Origin: Prochlorococcus sp. AG-409-B05
GTDB taxonomy: Bacteria; Cyanobacteriota; Cyanobacteriia; PCC-6307; Cyanobiaceae
Length of the DNA: 64,000 bases
Assembly (NCBI GenBank): GCA_003216075.1
Contig: QCJK01000006.1
Location: 1 to 64,000 of the forward strand
Direction: 5' to 3'
The position numbers and the translations under genes were made by a program. Shown piece by piece: positions 1 to 9,953 of this stretch (its first letter is position 1; the number at the start of each line of letters is the position of its first letter). The notes under the pieces were generated by a model. It was not told where the DNA came from. It did no database searches and saw only the letters and a list, made by a program, of their open reading frames with translations.

Positions 1-22
1 AGTCGTCTCAAGTGCAAGTTAT

Positions 23-1156
23 ATGGCTGGGAGTGTGCTTCAACCACTGGTATTTGATCCTTTAAGAAGACTGCAAGGCTCAGAGAACAACTCTTATCAA
101 ACTACTGTTTCCGATAAGGAGCGCATATGGATTGCAGTCGATGGCATGGGAGGTGATCATGCCCCAGGCGCAATTCTTGATGGTTGTTTGCAGGCTATAG
201 AGCGACTACCTTTGCGTATCAAATTTGTGGGAGTTTCTGATCAGATTTGGAAGGAAGCTAAGGATCTTGGAATAGATGAATTGTTTAACCAAGCGATCTC
301 AAATGGTCATATCGATCTGGTCCCTAGTGGCAGCTTTATAGGTATGGATGAGGAAGCCACTGCTGTTCGAAAGAAAAAAGACGCAAGTATCAATATTGCA
401 ATGGATCTTGTAAAGAAAAAAGAAGCTGCAGCCGTCTATTCAGCAGGTAATTCAGGTGCATTAATGGCTTCTGCAATTTTCAGGTTAGGTCGTCTTCCTG
501 GTATAGACCGTCCTGCGATTGGAGCTTTGTTTCCAACAAAGGACCCAGGTCAGCCTGTTTTAGTACTTGATGTAGGAGCAAATATGGATTGCAAACCAAG
601 TTACTTGTATCAATTTGCGTTACTTGGAAATATTTATTCAAGGGATGTTCTTCAGGTCGCTAAGCCAAGGATTGGTCTTTTGAATATTGGTGAAGAGGCC
701 TGTAAAGGTAACGAATTATCTCTTAGCACTTATGAGCTTTTGGCGAATGAGGAGAGGTTTTATTTTGCGGGTAATTGCGAAGGGCGTGATGTTCTATCAG
801 GTGAGTTTGATGTAGTTGTTTGTGATGGATTTACTGGCAATGTGCTTTTAAAATTCCTTGAATCTGTAGGTGGGGTTTTGCTTGATGTGTTGAGGGCGGA
901 ACTTCCTAGAGGAAGAAGAGGCAAAGTTGGTTCTGCTTTTCTTCGTAGTAACTTGAAGCGTATTAAGAAAAGACTAGATCACGCTGAGCATGGTGGGGCC
1001 CTTTTGCTTGGAGTAAATGGGATCTGTGTAATAGGTCATGGGAGTAGTAAATCTCTTTCAGTCGTAAGTGCTCTTAGAATTGCTCATTCAGCTGCTGTAC
1101 ATGGAGTAATGGAAGATCTCGCCAATCTTGATAAAGCTGTTGTTTTGAAAGCATAA
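23..1156 (+). CDS. plsX: Phosphate acyltransferase PlsX
   Basis: PlsX converts acyl-ACP and phosphate to acyl-phosphate, the acyl donor for the first step of phospholipid synthesis at the inner membrane. The conserved DGMGGD block lies at about residues 40-45, followed by the full nucleotide-fold-like body through a glycine-rich C-terminal part (VIGHGSS). The family core starts near residue 34, so the first 30 residues are a poorly conserved leader. The frame stays open to the left edge of the window, so the true start could lie upstream of base 1. It leads fabH, fabD and plsC on the same strand, which fits a fatty-acid/phospholipid operon. Identity is secure; only the start is uncertain. Confidence 0.93.
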   Translation: MAGSVLQPLVFDPLRRLQGSENNSYQTTVSDKERIWIAVDGMGGDHAPGAILDGCLQAIERLPLRIKFVGVSDQIWKEAKDLGIDELFNQAISNGHIDLVPSGSFIGMDEEATAVRKKKDASINIAMDLVKKKEAAAVYSAGNSGALMASAIFRLGRLPGIDRPAIGALFPTKDPGQPVLVLDVGANMDCKPSYLYQFALLGNIYSRDVLQVAKPRIGLLNIGEEACKGNELSLSTYELLANEERFYFAGNCEGRDVLSGEFDVVVCDGFTGNVLLKFLESVGGVLLDVLRAELPRGRRGKVGSAFLRSNLKRIKKRLDHAEHGGALLLGVNGICVIGHGSSKSLSVVSALRIAHSAAVHGVMEDLANLDKAVVLKA

Positions 1157-1212
1157 ATTTCAACTTGGTTGATGAATGTGATTGACTTAGCCAACTTGGT
1201 CTCCCTTGTTCC

Positions 1213-2232
1213 TTGGTTGGCACCCCTAAAACTATTGGAGGAGTAGCACTAGTTGGCACTGGTAGTGCTACTCCTTCTCAACAGCTCACCAATGATGATC
1301 TCGGTCAAAGAGTCGAGACAAATGATTCTTGGATTCAAAGTCGAACTGGCATTCGTGCAAGACGTGTACTTGGCCCAGATGAGTCTCTGTCTGAACTAAG
1401 TAGCAGAGCCGGGTCTGCTGCATTGCAGATGGCTGGTTGGGATCCAAATACGATTGATTTGGTTTTATTAGCGACATCTACTCCTGACGATTTGTTTGGG
1501 ATGGCACCAAAGGTTCAAGCTCATTTGGGAACGACCAAGGCAGTTGCATTCGACCTGACAGCTGCTTGTAGTGGGTTCCTGTTTGCATTGATAACAGCAA
1601 CCCAGTTTTTAAAAAATGGATCTATGAAGCGGGCTTTGGTGATAGGCGCTGATCAATTGTCGAGTTGGGTTGATTGGGATGATCGAAGAAGCTGTGTACT
1701 GTTTGGGGATGGTGCAGGAGCGGTTGCTTTAGAAGCAACAAGCCCAAACGAAGATGGGTTGATAGGGTTTTTGTTGAGAACAGATGGGAGTCGTGGTGAG
1801 TGTTTAAATTTGCCTCAGCACAAAGAATATTTCCCTTTGGTTGCTGGTCTTTCTCATCAAGGAGGTGGCTTTTCTCCAATCCAAATGAATGGACAGGAGG
1901 TTTATAAGTTTGCTGTTAGAGAAGTGCCTGCAGTTCTTGAAAAGCTGTTAACTATTCATGAAATAGAACCGAAATCTTTAGATTGGTTATTACTTCATCA
2001 GGCTAATCAGCGCATACTTGATGCTGTCGCTGATCGTTTTGATATCCCATATGGCAAGGTTCTAAGCAATTTGTCTGAATATGGCAATACTTCTGCAGCT
2101 ACTATCCCTTTAATGCTTGATGAAGCTGTAAAAGATGGGCGAGTTCACCCAGGTCACTTAATTGCTAGTAGTGGGTTTGGAGCTGGATTGAGTTGGGGTG
2201 CTGCACTTTTTCGCTGGCAAGGTCCCGTTTAG
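1213..2232 (+). CDS. fabH: 3-oxoacyl-ACP synthase III (FabH)
   Basis: FabH condenses acetyl-CoA with malonyl-ACP to start fatty-acid synthesis. The thiolase-fold catalytic triad is visible: Cys119 in TAACSGF, His262 in LLHQANQR and Asn292 in EYGNTSA. Length (339 aa) is normal. The start is TTG at 1213: the frame is closed by TGA at 1183-1185 and no ATG or GTG lies between that stop and the conserved beginning (GVALVGTGSATP). There is no clear Shine-Dalgarno sequence. It sits 56 bases after plsX and 26 bases before fabD, whose products act in the same pathway. Confidence 0.95.
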   Translation: MVGTPKTIGGVALVGTGSATPSQQLTNDDLGQRVETNDSWIQSRTGIRARRVLGPDESLSELSSRAGSAALQMAGWDPNTIDLVLLATSTPDDLFGMAPKVQAHLGTTKAVAFDLTAACSGFLFALITATQFLKNGSMKRALVIGADQLSSWVDWDDRRSCVLFGDGAGAVALEATSPNEDGLIGFLLRTDGSRGECLNLPQHKEYFPLVAGLSHQGGGFSPIQMNGQEVYKFAVREVPAVLEKLLTIHEIEPKSLDWLLLHQANQRILDAVADRFDIPYGKVLSNLSEYGNTSAATIPLMLDEAVKDGRVHPGHLIASSGFGAGLSWGAALFRWQGPV

Positions 2233-2258
2233 GCTCAAGAGTGAGCCTGGAATTTTTT

Positions 2259-3155
2259 ATGTCTATAGCTTGGGTATTTCCTGGTCAAGGTTCTCAGAAA
2301 CCCGGTATGGCTGAACAAGTGATGTCTTTGCCAGGGGCCTTAGAACGTTTTGAACTTGCGTCGCAGGTTTTAGGACGTGATCTTTTAGAGATTTGTGGGA
2401 AGAATGAAAGTAAGAAAGAGGGAATAAACGATCTTGACGATACCCGTAATACTCAACCAGCATTATTTACTGTTGAGTCATTACTTGTTGATGAGATGAA
2501 AAGGCAAGGGCGAGAAGCACAATTGCTTGCAGGTCACAGTCTTGGCGAGTTTGTTGCTCTGTATGGAGCGGAAGTCATTGATGTGAAAACAGCCTTGGTC
2601 TTACTTAAACGTCGCTCAGAGCTTATGGCACAGGCTGGAGGGGGAGCAATGACAGCAGTCATGGGATTTGATCGAAATCAACTTGAGGAGCTTGTTGAGG
2701 CGACTGAGGGAGTCGTAATAGCTAATGACAATAGTTCTGCTCAGGTTGTTCTTTCAGGATCTGAGAAGGCTATAAACAGTGTCATTAGCAATTTATCTTG
2801 TAAACGTGCTATTCCATTAAAGGTTTCAGGGGCTTTTCATTCTCCTTTTATGGAAGAAGCATCAAATACTTTTGCAGTTGAACTAGATAAGGCCTCCTTT
2901 AGTGATGCAATTATTCCTGTTTTGAGTAATGCCTCGCCTAAGCCAATTTGTGATTGCTCTATCTTGAAAGAGCGAGTTAAAGCACAAATGACGACTGGTG
3001 TCCGTTGGAGAGAAACCATGCAAGAAATGATGTCTCAAGGTATAACAAACTTGGTGGAGATTGGCCCAGGGAATGTTCTTGGTGGACTAGCTAAACGTTC
3101 TATGCCTGGGATTAGTATCAATCAATTAGCTACTGCAATTGATTTAGGATATTGA
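2259..3155 (+). CDS. fabD: Malonyl-CoA:ACP transacylase (FabD)
   Basis: FabD loads malonyl groups from CoA onto acyl carrier protein. The active-site serine is Ser94 in GHSLGE and the partner His194 lies in GAFHSPF; the N-terminal WVFPGQGSQ motif is the usual family beginning. The frame extends upstream into the end of fabH, but ATG 2259 places the start directly before the conserved core and gives 298 aa, the normal length. It follows fabH by 26 bases in the lipid-synthesis operon. Confidence 0.95.
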   Translation: MSIAWVFPGQGSQKPGMAEQVMSLPGALERFELASQVLGRDLLEICGKNESKKEGINDLDDTRNTQPALFTVESLLVDEMKRQGREAQLLAGHSLGEFVALYGAEVIDVKTALVLLKRRSELMAQAGGGAMTAVMGFDRNQLEELVEATEGVVIANDNSSAQVVLSGSEKAINSVISNLSCKRAIPLKVSGAFHSPFMEEASNTFAVELDKASFSDAIIPVLSNASPKPICDCSILKERVKAQMTTGVRWRETMQEMMSQGITNLVEIGPGNVLGGLAKRSMPGISINQLATAIDLGY

Positions 3156-3195
3156 GTTTTGAATCAATTATCTTCATTAACTGGAAATTTTTCTG

Positions 3196-3846
3196 ATGAA
3201 TTCAGTCCGCCCTAGTTTTACTTATAGATTAGTTAGTTATTTATTGGTTTTCCCCGTTTTTAGGTTTATTTTTCGAGGCTTATCTTCTGGGATTGAGAAT
3301 GTGCCTCGCAAGGGCCCCCTTGTTGTTGTGGCAAACCATGGTTCGTATTTGGATCCACCTATATTAGGGCATGCACTTGGAAGGCCAGTTGCATTCATGG
3401 CCAAGTCTGAGCTGTTTCAATTGCCATTGATTGGTTATGTGATTCGCCGCTGTGGAGCATATCCAGTTAACCGTGGATCTAGCGATCGTTCTGCAATACG
3501 CCAAGCCACTTCATTGCTTCTTGAAGGATGGGCAACAGGGGTTTTTTTGGATGGAACTCGTCAGACCAATGGCAGAGTTAATAAGCCTATGTCTGGCGCT
3601 GCTTTGTTGGCTGCTAGAAGTGGTGCAAGTTTATTACCAGTTGCGATTGTCAATAGTCATAGAGCACTTGGCAGTGGATCTTTCTTCCCTCGTTTAGTAC
3701 CTATTCATTTGCGTATAGGTAAAACTTTGCCTCCTCCAAAAAGTAGTAAAAAAGCAGATTTGGAAGCCACTTCATCCGAGCTAAAAGTTCAGATTAATTC
3801 TCTATTAGATAAGGGATTGATTTCTTTACATGAAAAATCTCGCTGA
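3196..3846 (+). CDS. plsC: 1-acyl-glycerol-3-phosphate acyltransferase family protein (PlsC)
   Basis: A PlsC-family acyltransferase that probably adds the second acyl chain to lysophosphatidic acid at the membrane. The catalytic HX4D motif is at His48-Asp53 (NHGSYLD). The substrate-binding block usually written FPEGTR is FLDGTR here (residues 117-122), so the acidic residue is Asp rather than Glu. A hydrophobic N-terminal segment (residues about 10-30) could anchor it. It is the fourth gene of the plsX-fabH-fabD-plsC run. Its last 53 bases overlap the end of the convergent DUF218 gene. Confidence 0.88.
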   Translation: MNSVRPSFTYRLVSYLLVFPVFRFIFRGLSSGIENVPRKGPLVVVANHGSYLDPPILGHALGRPVAFMAKSELFQLPLIGYVIRRCGAYPVNRGSSDRSAIRQATSLLLEGWATGVFLDGTRQTNGRVNKPMSGAALLAARSGASLLPVAIVNSHRALGSGSFFPRLVPIHLRIGKTLPPPKSSKKADLEATSSELKVQINSLLDKGLISLHEKSR

Positions 3847-4435
3847 ACTTATTTTCAAAATCCCATTTAATTACTTGCTTGGTTAGTTCTTTTACATCTT
3901 TGCCAGTAGTTACCCAAATTACTGCACGAATTAAGTCGATAAAAATCTTTTCTAAGCTTTCTTTTTTGCATCTATTGGCACATGAGACTGGGATGCTAGT
4001 CAAATTGATTCCTCTACTACCAGCGATTATTTTGCCCACTATTAATGCTCTAGGCAAATGATCTGTGCTAGTTATAACAATTATATGATTAATGTTTTTG
4101 GATAAAAGCTCATCAACTATTGAAGTGAAATTGCCCAGTGTGTCTTTGGCTCGATAATCAAACTTGACTTGCCATGAATCAAGGGCAGATTTTTTTATTA
4201 ACCATTCAGCATGTTCTGGGTTGCTCCCCCCACTCACGATCAAGGGTAGGTTCAGTTTGCTTGCTAGACTTACTCCAATATGTTCTCTATCTACATCTCC
4301 TCCAAGTACGAGAATTAATTGAGGGGACTCTTTATTCAGAATGGTTTTGCGATAGGGTTTTAAAGGACCGGAGGCTACTAATATAAAAAATAAAAGGCTT
4401 CCAATAGTAATTTGTAAAAGATTTTTTTGACTCAT
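3794..4435 (-). CDS. DUF218/YdcF-family membrane-anchored protein
   Basis: A protein of 213 aa with one N-terminal hydrophobic segment (residues about 6-24) followed by a DUF218 (YdcF-like) domain that begins with LILVLGGD and includes LPLIVSGG and ITSTDHLPRA. Members of this family are linked to envelope or vancomycin-sensitivity phenotypes, but the biochemical role is not settled. ATG 4435 was chosen because it overlaps the TAA of tsaB by one base (TAATG), indicating translational coupling; a longer frame to 4486 would run inside tsaB. It is the last gene of ycf34-tsaB-DUF218. Confidence 0.8.
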   Translation of the reverse strand: MSQKNLLQITIGSLLFFILVASGPLKPYRKTILNKESPQLILVLGGDVDREHIGVSLASKLNLPLIVSGGSNPEHAEWLIKKSALDSWQVKFDYRAKDTLGNFTSIVDELLSKNINHIIVITSTDHLPRALIVGKIIAGSRGINLTSIPVSCANRCKKESLEKIFIDLIRAVIWVTTGKDVKELTKQVIKWDFENKFSEIFHVKKSIPYLIEN

Positions 4436-5109
4436 TAAAAATCTTTTACAGGAGATGTTGGGTAAATAGGTGTCACTTCGTTCCAAGGAGCTTTTTTACC
4501 TTTTTTATGCGCGGTGAAAGATATTTCCAAAAGATGATTTACATCTATGGCAACATCTTCTGTGGCTTCTAAGGCAGGTTTTGCATCGGTCTTTGATGAA
4601 AGAAGATGAGGGGCTTTTAGCTCTAAAATCTGTTCATATACACTTAAATTAGATTTGTTTTGTATCAAATATTGGCCTGCGATAATCCCCCTTCTATTTG
4701 TCGATTTAAATATCCAAAATGGCTTCAGTATTTCTTCTGCTTTCAATAACTTTGCCAATCTTGGAGCCATTAAAGAAAAGCTGCTGATACCATCCAAATC
4801 ACAACCTATTTGTTGTGAAATGGTCCTAGCCATTACTACCGTTAGGCGTGTTCCAGTAAAGCTTCCGGGACCAGTCGCTACAGCCAAACGCGCTAATTGA
4901 TTCCAATGATTATTGGGAAGTGATTTTTGGATACAGGTAAAAAGATTATTTGAAAGTTGTTTGCCTACAGGAAATGTCGTAACTGTTCGACTTCTTTCTG
5001 GATTACGTATATCTAATACTCCTACTCCGAGGGTTTCTGAAGAACTGTGCATTGCTAGAAGAAAGTACCTTTTGGATGCATGTCCTTTTTTGTTGGCATT
5101 GAAATTCAT
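4435..5109 (-). CDS. tsaB: tRNA threonylcarbamoyladenosine biosynthesis protein TsaB
   Basis: TsaB (YeaZ) partners TsaD in making the t6A modification next to the anticodon of ANN-reading tRNAs. The ASKHA-fold hallmark is visible as ATGPGSFTGTRL at residues 78-89. The N-terminal strand (FLLAMHSSSETLGVGVL) is close to the family start, here preceded by about 15 extra residues. ATG 5109 overlaps the TGA of ycf34 as ATGA, and its own stop overlaps the start of the DUF218 gene, so the three genes look cotranscribed and coupled. The C-terminal half is divergent, as is common for TsaB. Confidence 0.9.
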   Translation of the reverse strand: MNFNANKKGHASKRYFLLAMHSSSETLGVGVLDIRNPERSRTVTTFPVGKQLSNNLFTCIQKSLPNNHWNQLARLAVATGPGSFTGTRLTVVMARTISQQIGCDLDGISSFSLMAPRLAKLLKAEEILKPFWIFKSTNRRGIIAGQYLIQNKSNLSVYEQILELKAPHLLSSKTDAKPALEATEDVAIDVNHLLEISFTAHKKGKKAPWNEVTPIYPTSPVKDF

Positions 5110-5357
5110 GTCGGGAGTGCCTCCCCAGGACGTAGTCGTTGCCAGCGTCCTTCGTCATTCTGAAAACTCTCGCATTCCCTGACATCCCATTCCTTTCCAA
5201 TCCCCCCATCACTTAGATCAATCAAACTTATGTGTATCTTTGGGTTTTTGGGTTTTATATCAGGTGTCGCGTTTAAATGAGCTACACCATGTTGTTGTTC
5301 AACAGAATGATAGACCTGGCAGCGGTCTACCCAGTGGCAGTTAATACATATGCACAT
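5106..5357 (-). CDS. ycf34: Ycf34-family protein
   Basis: A small protein (83 aa) matching the cyanobacterial/plastid Ycf34 family. The N-terminus MCICINCHWVDRC supplies four cysteines at positions 2, 4, 7 and 13. In Synechocystis Ycf34 has been reported as an iron-sulfur protein connected with photosynthesis regulation. The body ends with the conserved tryptophan/proline-rich tail (EGRWQRLRPGEA). It heads the ycf34-tsaB-DUF218 chain. Its start codon shares bases with the start region of the divergent cca gene (CATG at 5355-5358), so there is no intergenic space for separate promoters. Confidence 0.92.
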   Translation of the reverse strand: MCICINCHWVDRCQVYHSVEQQHGVAHLNATPDIKPKNPKIHISLIDLSDGGIGKEWDVRECESFQNDEGRWQRLRPGEALPT

Positions 5358-6597
5358 GACCTCCCCCTCTTTTGATTACTCCATTCTGGAGGGAGATAAG
5401 AACTTTTTGGCCCAATTCATTTGGAATAAGCTTAATGCTGATAAATGTCCTTTGGATATTAGGGACTTGCCTCCTGGAACCATCGTGGTGGGGGGAGCAA
5501 TTAGAGATGTACTTCTGGACCGCCACTCAACTCGTTTAGACCTTGATTTAGTTGTACCTAATGAAGCTATAAAACTTACTAGAAGATTGGCAAAGGATCT
5601 TGGAGGTACCTGTGTGGTACTTGATTTTGAGAGGGATATTGCTCGCTTGGTTTTAAGGGGTTGGTCGATTGATTTCGCTAGGCAGATTGGAGAAAGCATT
5701 GAAACCGATCTATGGCGAAGAGATTTCACAATCAATGCGATTGCCCTCACAACTGATCAACTTAATCCGAGAATTATTGATCCAACTGGGGGTTTATTGG
5801 ATATTCGTCGTAAAACCCTTTGTGCTGTTAAGGAATTGAACTTGATTGAGGATCCCTTGCGTTTGCTTCGAGGATTCAGATTGATGGCTGAGCATCAATT
5901 ATCAGTCGATTCGGAGACAAGAAATTTAATTGAGAGACATTCTCATTTACTTGAAAGATCTGCGCCGGAGCGAATCAAATCTGAACTTTTGCGACTAGCA
6001 GTTGCTCCTTGGGCTGATGAAGTATTGCCTGCGATCAAAAAAATTGGCTTGTTGAATCCTTGGAAAAATATAGGCGACAACTTTGAGGAGAAAGTGCCAT
6101 CTTTAGTTGATGCAAAGTTTTTTAAACCTAGCGAATTAGGTATTGCATTGCCTTTAGTTCGCTTGACTAATTTGTTAAGCGATAAGGGCTTGTTAAAACT
6201 TCGCTTCAGCAAAAAACAATGTCAGCGTTGCAAAGTACTTCGTAAATGGCAGAAGCGTAATGATGACAATGCTTCTAAAGGTTTTTCTGAAGTAGATTTA
6301 TTACAGTTGCATATTGATTTAGAGGCTGATTTACCTGCATTTATTTTGGGGCTACCTTTAAGAGATCAAGCACATTGGTTGGGGTGTTGGCGAGATATTA
6401 CAAACCCCCTTTTTCATCCTTCCTCCCCTTTAGATGGTAATATTTTGCAGGCTAAATTTGGAATCAGTTCTGGTATTAAGCTTGGCAAGCTTATTCATCA
6501 TCTCACCCATGAGAATGCCTTTGGTCGGTTGCGAAATCGAGAGGAGGCTTTTGAATCAGCAAAAAACTGGTTACAACAAAATCCCACCTTGCTGTGA
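5350..6597 (+). CDS. cca: CCA tRNA nucleotidyltransferase / poly(A) polymerase family
   Basis: A class II nucleotidyltransferase that adds or repairs the 3' CCA end of tRNAs. Motifs in order: GGAIRD (residues 48-53), the metal-binding DLDLVV block (64-69), RRDFTINAIAL (about 123-133), LLRGFRL and an ERIKSELLRL helix. The C-terminal half is divergent. In-frame ATGs lie at 5350 and 5356, both inside or abutting the ycf34 start; a TTG at 5407 preceded by GGAGGG is a less likely alternative. Whether it does full CCA addition or only the A or CC step cannot be told from the sequence. Confidence 0.88.
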   Translation: MHMTSPSFDYSILEGDKNFLAQFIWNKLNADKCPLDIRDLPPGTIVVGGAIRDVLLDRHSTRLDLDLVVPNEAIKLTRRLAKDLGGTCVVLDFERDIARLVLRGWSIDFARQIGESIETDLWRRDFTINAIALTTDQLNPRIIDPTGGLLDIRRKTLCAVKELNLIEDPLRLLRGFRLMAEHQLSVDSETRNLIERHSHLLERSAPERIKSELLRLAVAPWADEVLPAIKKIGLLNPWKNIGDNFEEKVPSLVDAKFFKPSELGIALPLVRLTNLLSDKGLLKLRFSKKQCQRCKVLRKWQKRNDDNASKGFSEVDLLQLHIDLEADLPAFILGLPLRDQAHWLGCWRDITNPLFHPSSPLDGNILQAKFGISSGIKLGKLIHHLTHENAFGRLRNREEAFESAKNWLQQNPTLL

Positions 6598-6665
6598 TTA
6601 ACTGCACAAGTAATTAATACATCGATCGGCCTGATCCGCATCATTTCCTATCTCCCCTCTTTTTC

Positions 6666-7100
6666 ATGAGTGTTCGCCTTTACATCGGCAACTTGCCGCA
6701 AAATTTCGAGAGCAAGGAGCTTGAGGCTCTCTTGGCAACTATTGGAGAAGGAATCCGATTTAAAGCAGTTTTTGATAGAGAAACCAAAGCCTGTAGAGGT
6801 TTTGGTTTCGCAAACGTAGAGAAAGAAAAAGTTGCTGAAGCTCTTATAGAGCAATTAAATGGTAGCGATTTCAAAGGGAACAATCTGAGAGTCGAGCGAT
6901 CAGAAAGACGTGATTCCAGCAATGGAGGTGGTCGTAGGAATGGCAATTCATCTGGAGGAAATGCACAAGGTTCAAAACGCAAAGAAGTAAAGAAATTTGT
7001 GCATAGCGATGCTCCCATTGATGAAGCACCTGATCCTCGATGGGCGGGAGAACTATCGAAATTAAAGGAACTATTGGCTAATCAAAAAACAGCAGTTTAA
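6666..7100 (+). CDS. RRM-type RNA-binding protein
   Basis: A 144-aa protein with one N-terminal RRM: RNP2 is LYIGNL (residues 5-10) and RNP1 is RGFGFANV (44-51). A low-complexity Arg/Gly/Asn/Ser segment follows (about 75-110). It resembles cyanobacterial glycine-rich Rbp proteins, which bind RNA and are often linked to cold or mRNA localisation responses. The C-terminal 30 residues are extra compared with the shortest Rbp proteins. It converges on crtB, with short inverted repeats in the 41-base gap. Confidence 0.9.
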   Translation: MSVRLYIGNLPQNFESKELEALLATIGEGIRFKAVFDRETKACRGFGFANVEKEKVAEALIEQLNGSDFKGNNLRVERSERRDSSNGGGRRNGNSSGGNAQGSKRKEVKKFVHSDAPIDEAPDPRWAGELSKLKELLANQKTAV

Positions 7101-7140
7101 GATCTTCGAAATAGATTTCGATATCTAGTTCATTTGAACT
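7101..7140. terminator. Possible bidirectional terminator between rbp and crtB
   Basis: Two inverted repeats fill the gap between two convergent genes: TCGAAAT/ATTTCGA (7106-7121) and AGTTCA/TGAACT (7127-7140). Both stems are short and no strong T-run follows, so this is only a plausible termination region. Confidence 0.3.
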
Positions 7141-7141
7141 G

Positions 7142-8071
7142 TTAACGGAATCGTGAAATGAAGTACGAAATAGGGATGTCAAGAATTTTCACCCATTTAT
7201 TTACATATGCCCGATTGTTAAAAACATCATAATCAAGTCTTTCTATTACATCTAGAATGCCTCTATAAAGCCTAAGAGAAGTCCAAACAGGTAATCTTGC
7301 GTCAGAGGATAGCCAACGCACGCCTTCCTCGGAACGTGTGAACCACTCTCTTGCACGTTGTAATTGAAAAGCCATTAGTGCTTTCCAATTTGTATTCAAC
7401 TTTCCAGCCATCAGATCACTTTCTGAGTAATTAAATCTTTTAAGATCTTCTTGTGGAAGATAAATACGACCGCGGCCGCGATCTTCGCCTATGTCTCTCA
7501 AGATATTTGTCAGTTGATTTGCAATCCCAAGAGCGATTGCTGCATCAGAAGGGTCCGGGAAAGAGCTCCATGGTGCAGATGTATAGGCTGGGTCTAGGCC
7601 CATGACACCTTGAGTCATCAACCCCACAGTCCCTGCCACTCTGTAGCAATAAAGTTCAAGCTCTTCAAAGGTTTCATATCTATGCTTGTGGAGATCCATT
7701 CGCTGACCTTCAATCATGTCTAAATATGGCTTAATAGGCATTGGGAAGCGGTTGAGTGTATCTGCCATTACTGCTTCAAGTTCATTTTCCACTCGACCCT
7801 CAAACATGGTTTTTGTTTTTTCTTCCCATTGATCCAATCGATCAGCAAGTTCATTTGTTGTTTTTAATTGCGCTTCAGGGCTATCCATTAACTCATCAGT
7901 TCTTCTGCACCAGACATATATTGCCCAAATAGCCTTCCTCTTAGGAGGAGGTAAAAGCATGGTTCCTAGATAAAATGTTTTTGCCCATTGTGCAGTTTCT
8001 TTTCGACATACTTCATATGCATCATCAAGGTTGAGGTAAGAGTTCTTAGTGAAAGTGTTTGTTTTATCCAT
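7142..8071 (-). CDS. crtB: Phytoene synthase
   Basis: Phytoene synthase joins two geranylgeranyl diphosphates into 15-cis-phytoene, the first committed step of carotenoid synthesis. Both aspartate-rich motifs that bind substrate through magnesium are present: DELMD (residues 59-63) and DIGED (193-197), the latter in NILRDIGEDRGRGRIYLP. Length 309 aa is normal. It lies 9 bases downstream of the phytoene desaturase gene on the same strand, so crtP and crtB are almost certainly cotranscribed. Confidence 0.96.
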   Translation of the reverse strand: MDKTNTFTKNSYLNLDDAYEVCRKETAQWAKTFYLGTMLLPPPKRKAIWAIYVWCRRTDELMDSPEAQLKTTNELADRLDQWEEKTKTMFEGRVENELEAVMADTLNRFPMPIKPYLDMIEGQRMDLHKHRYETFEELELYCYRVAGTVGLMTQGVMGLDPAYTSAPWSSFPDPSDAAIALGIANQLTNILRDIGEDRGRGRIYLPQEDLKRFNYSESDLMAGKLNTNWKALMAFQLQRAREWFTRSEEGVRWLSSDARLPVWTSLRLYRGILDVIERLDYDVFNNRAYVNKWVKILDIPISYFISRFR

Positions 8072-8080
8072 TGTTCATTT

Positions 8081-9553
<1,473 letters not shown>

Positions 9554-9605
9554 CTAGAGTTATTTCATATGTTGTATAGCGCCCTTTAAAGGCCTTCTGA
9601 ATTAG

Positions 9606-9953
9606 ATGACTGAGACTCAGCTCAAATGCACTACCCGACATGTGAGGATTTTTACTGCAAGGGTTGAGAATGACGATTTGATAACAGATCAGAATCACTT
9701 GACTCTTGATCTTGATCCTGATAACGAATTTCTTTGGACTGATAACGTAATAGCGAAGGTCAATACGCGTTTTCGTGAGTTGGTTGACTCTTATGCTGGT
9801 AATGAGCTAACTGATTACAATCTTCGACGTATTGGATCTGAGATTGAAGGAACAATCCGTCAATTACTTCAGGCTGGTGAGATTAGCTATAACCCTGAAT
9901 GTCGTGTTCTGAATTACTCAATGGGTCTGCCTAGGACCCCTGAATTGCTGTGA
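9606..9953 (+). CDS. ndhM: NAD(P)H-quinone oxidoreductase subunit M
   Basis: NdhM is an oxygenic-photosynthesis-specific subunit of the membrane NDH-1 complex, which feeds electrons from ferredoxin into plastoquinone for cyclic and respiratory flow. The 115-aa sequence carries the family features [11 protein letters not shown] near the N-terminus and [21 protein letters not shown]-type C-terminus (quoted in part). Its TGA overlaps the GTG start of the DUF3172 gene, so the two are translationally coupled. It is divergent from crtP. Confidence 0.93.
   Translation: MTETQLKCTTRHVRIFTARVENDDLITDQNHLTLDLDPDNEFLWTDNVIAKVNTRFRELVDSYAGNELTDYNLRRIGSEIEGTIRQLLQAGEISYNPECRVLNYSMGLPRTPELL

Noticed and set aside
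5376-5750. Minus-strand frame of 124 codons inside cca
   Set aside because: It mirrors the conserved nucleotidyltransferase motifs on the other strand and shows no domain.
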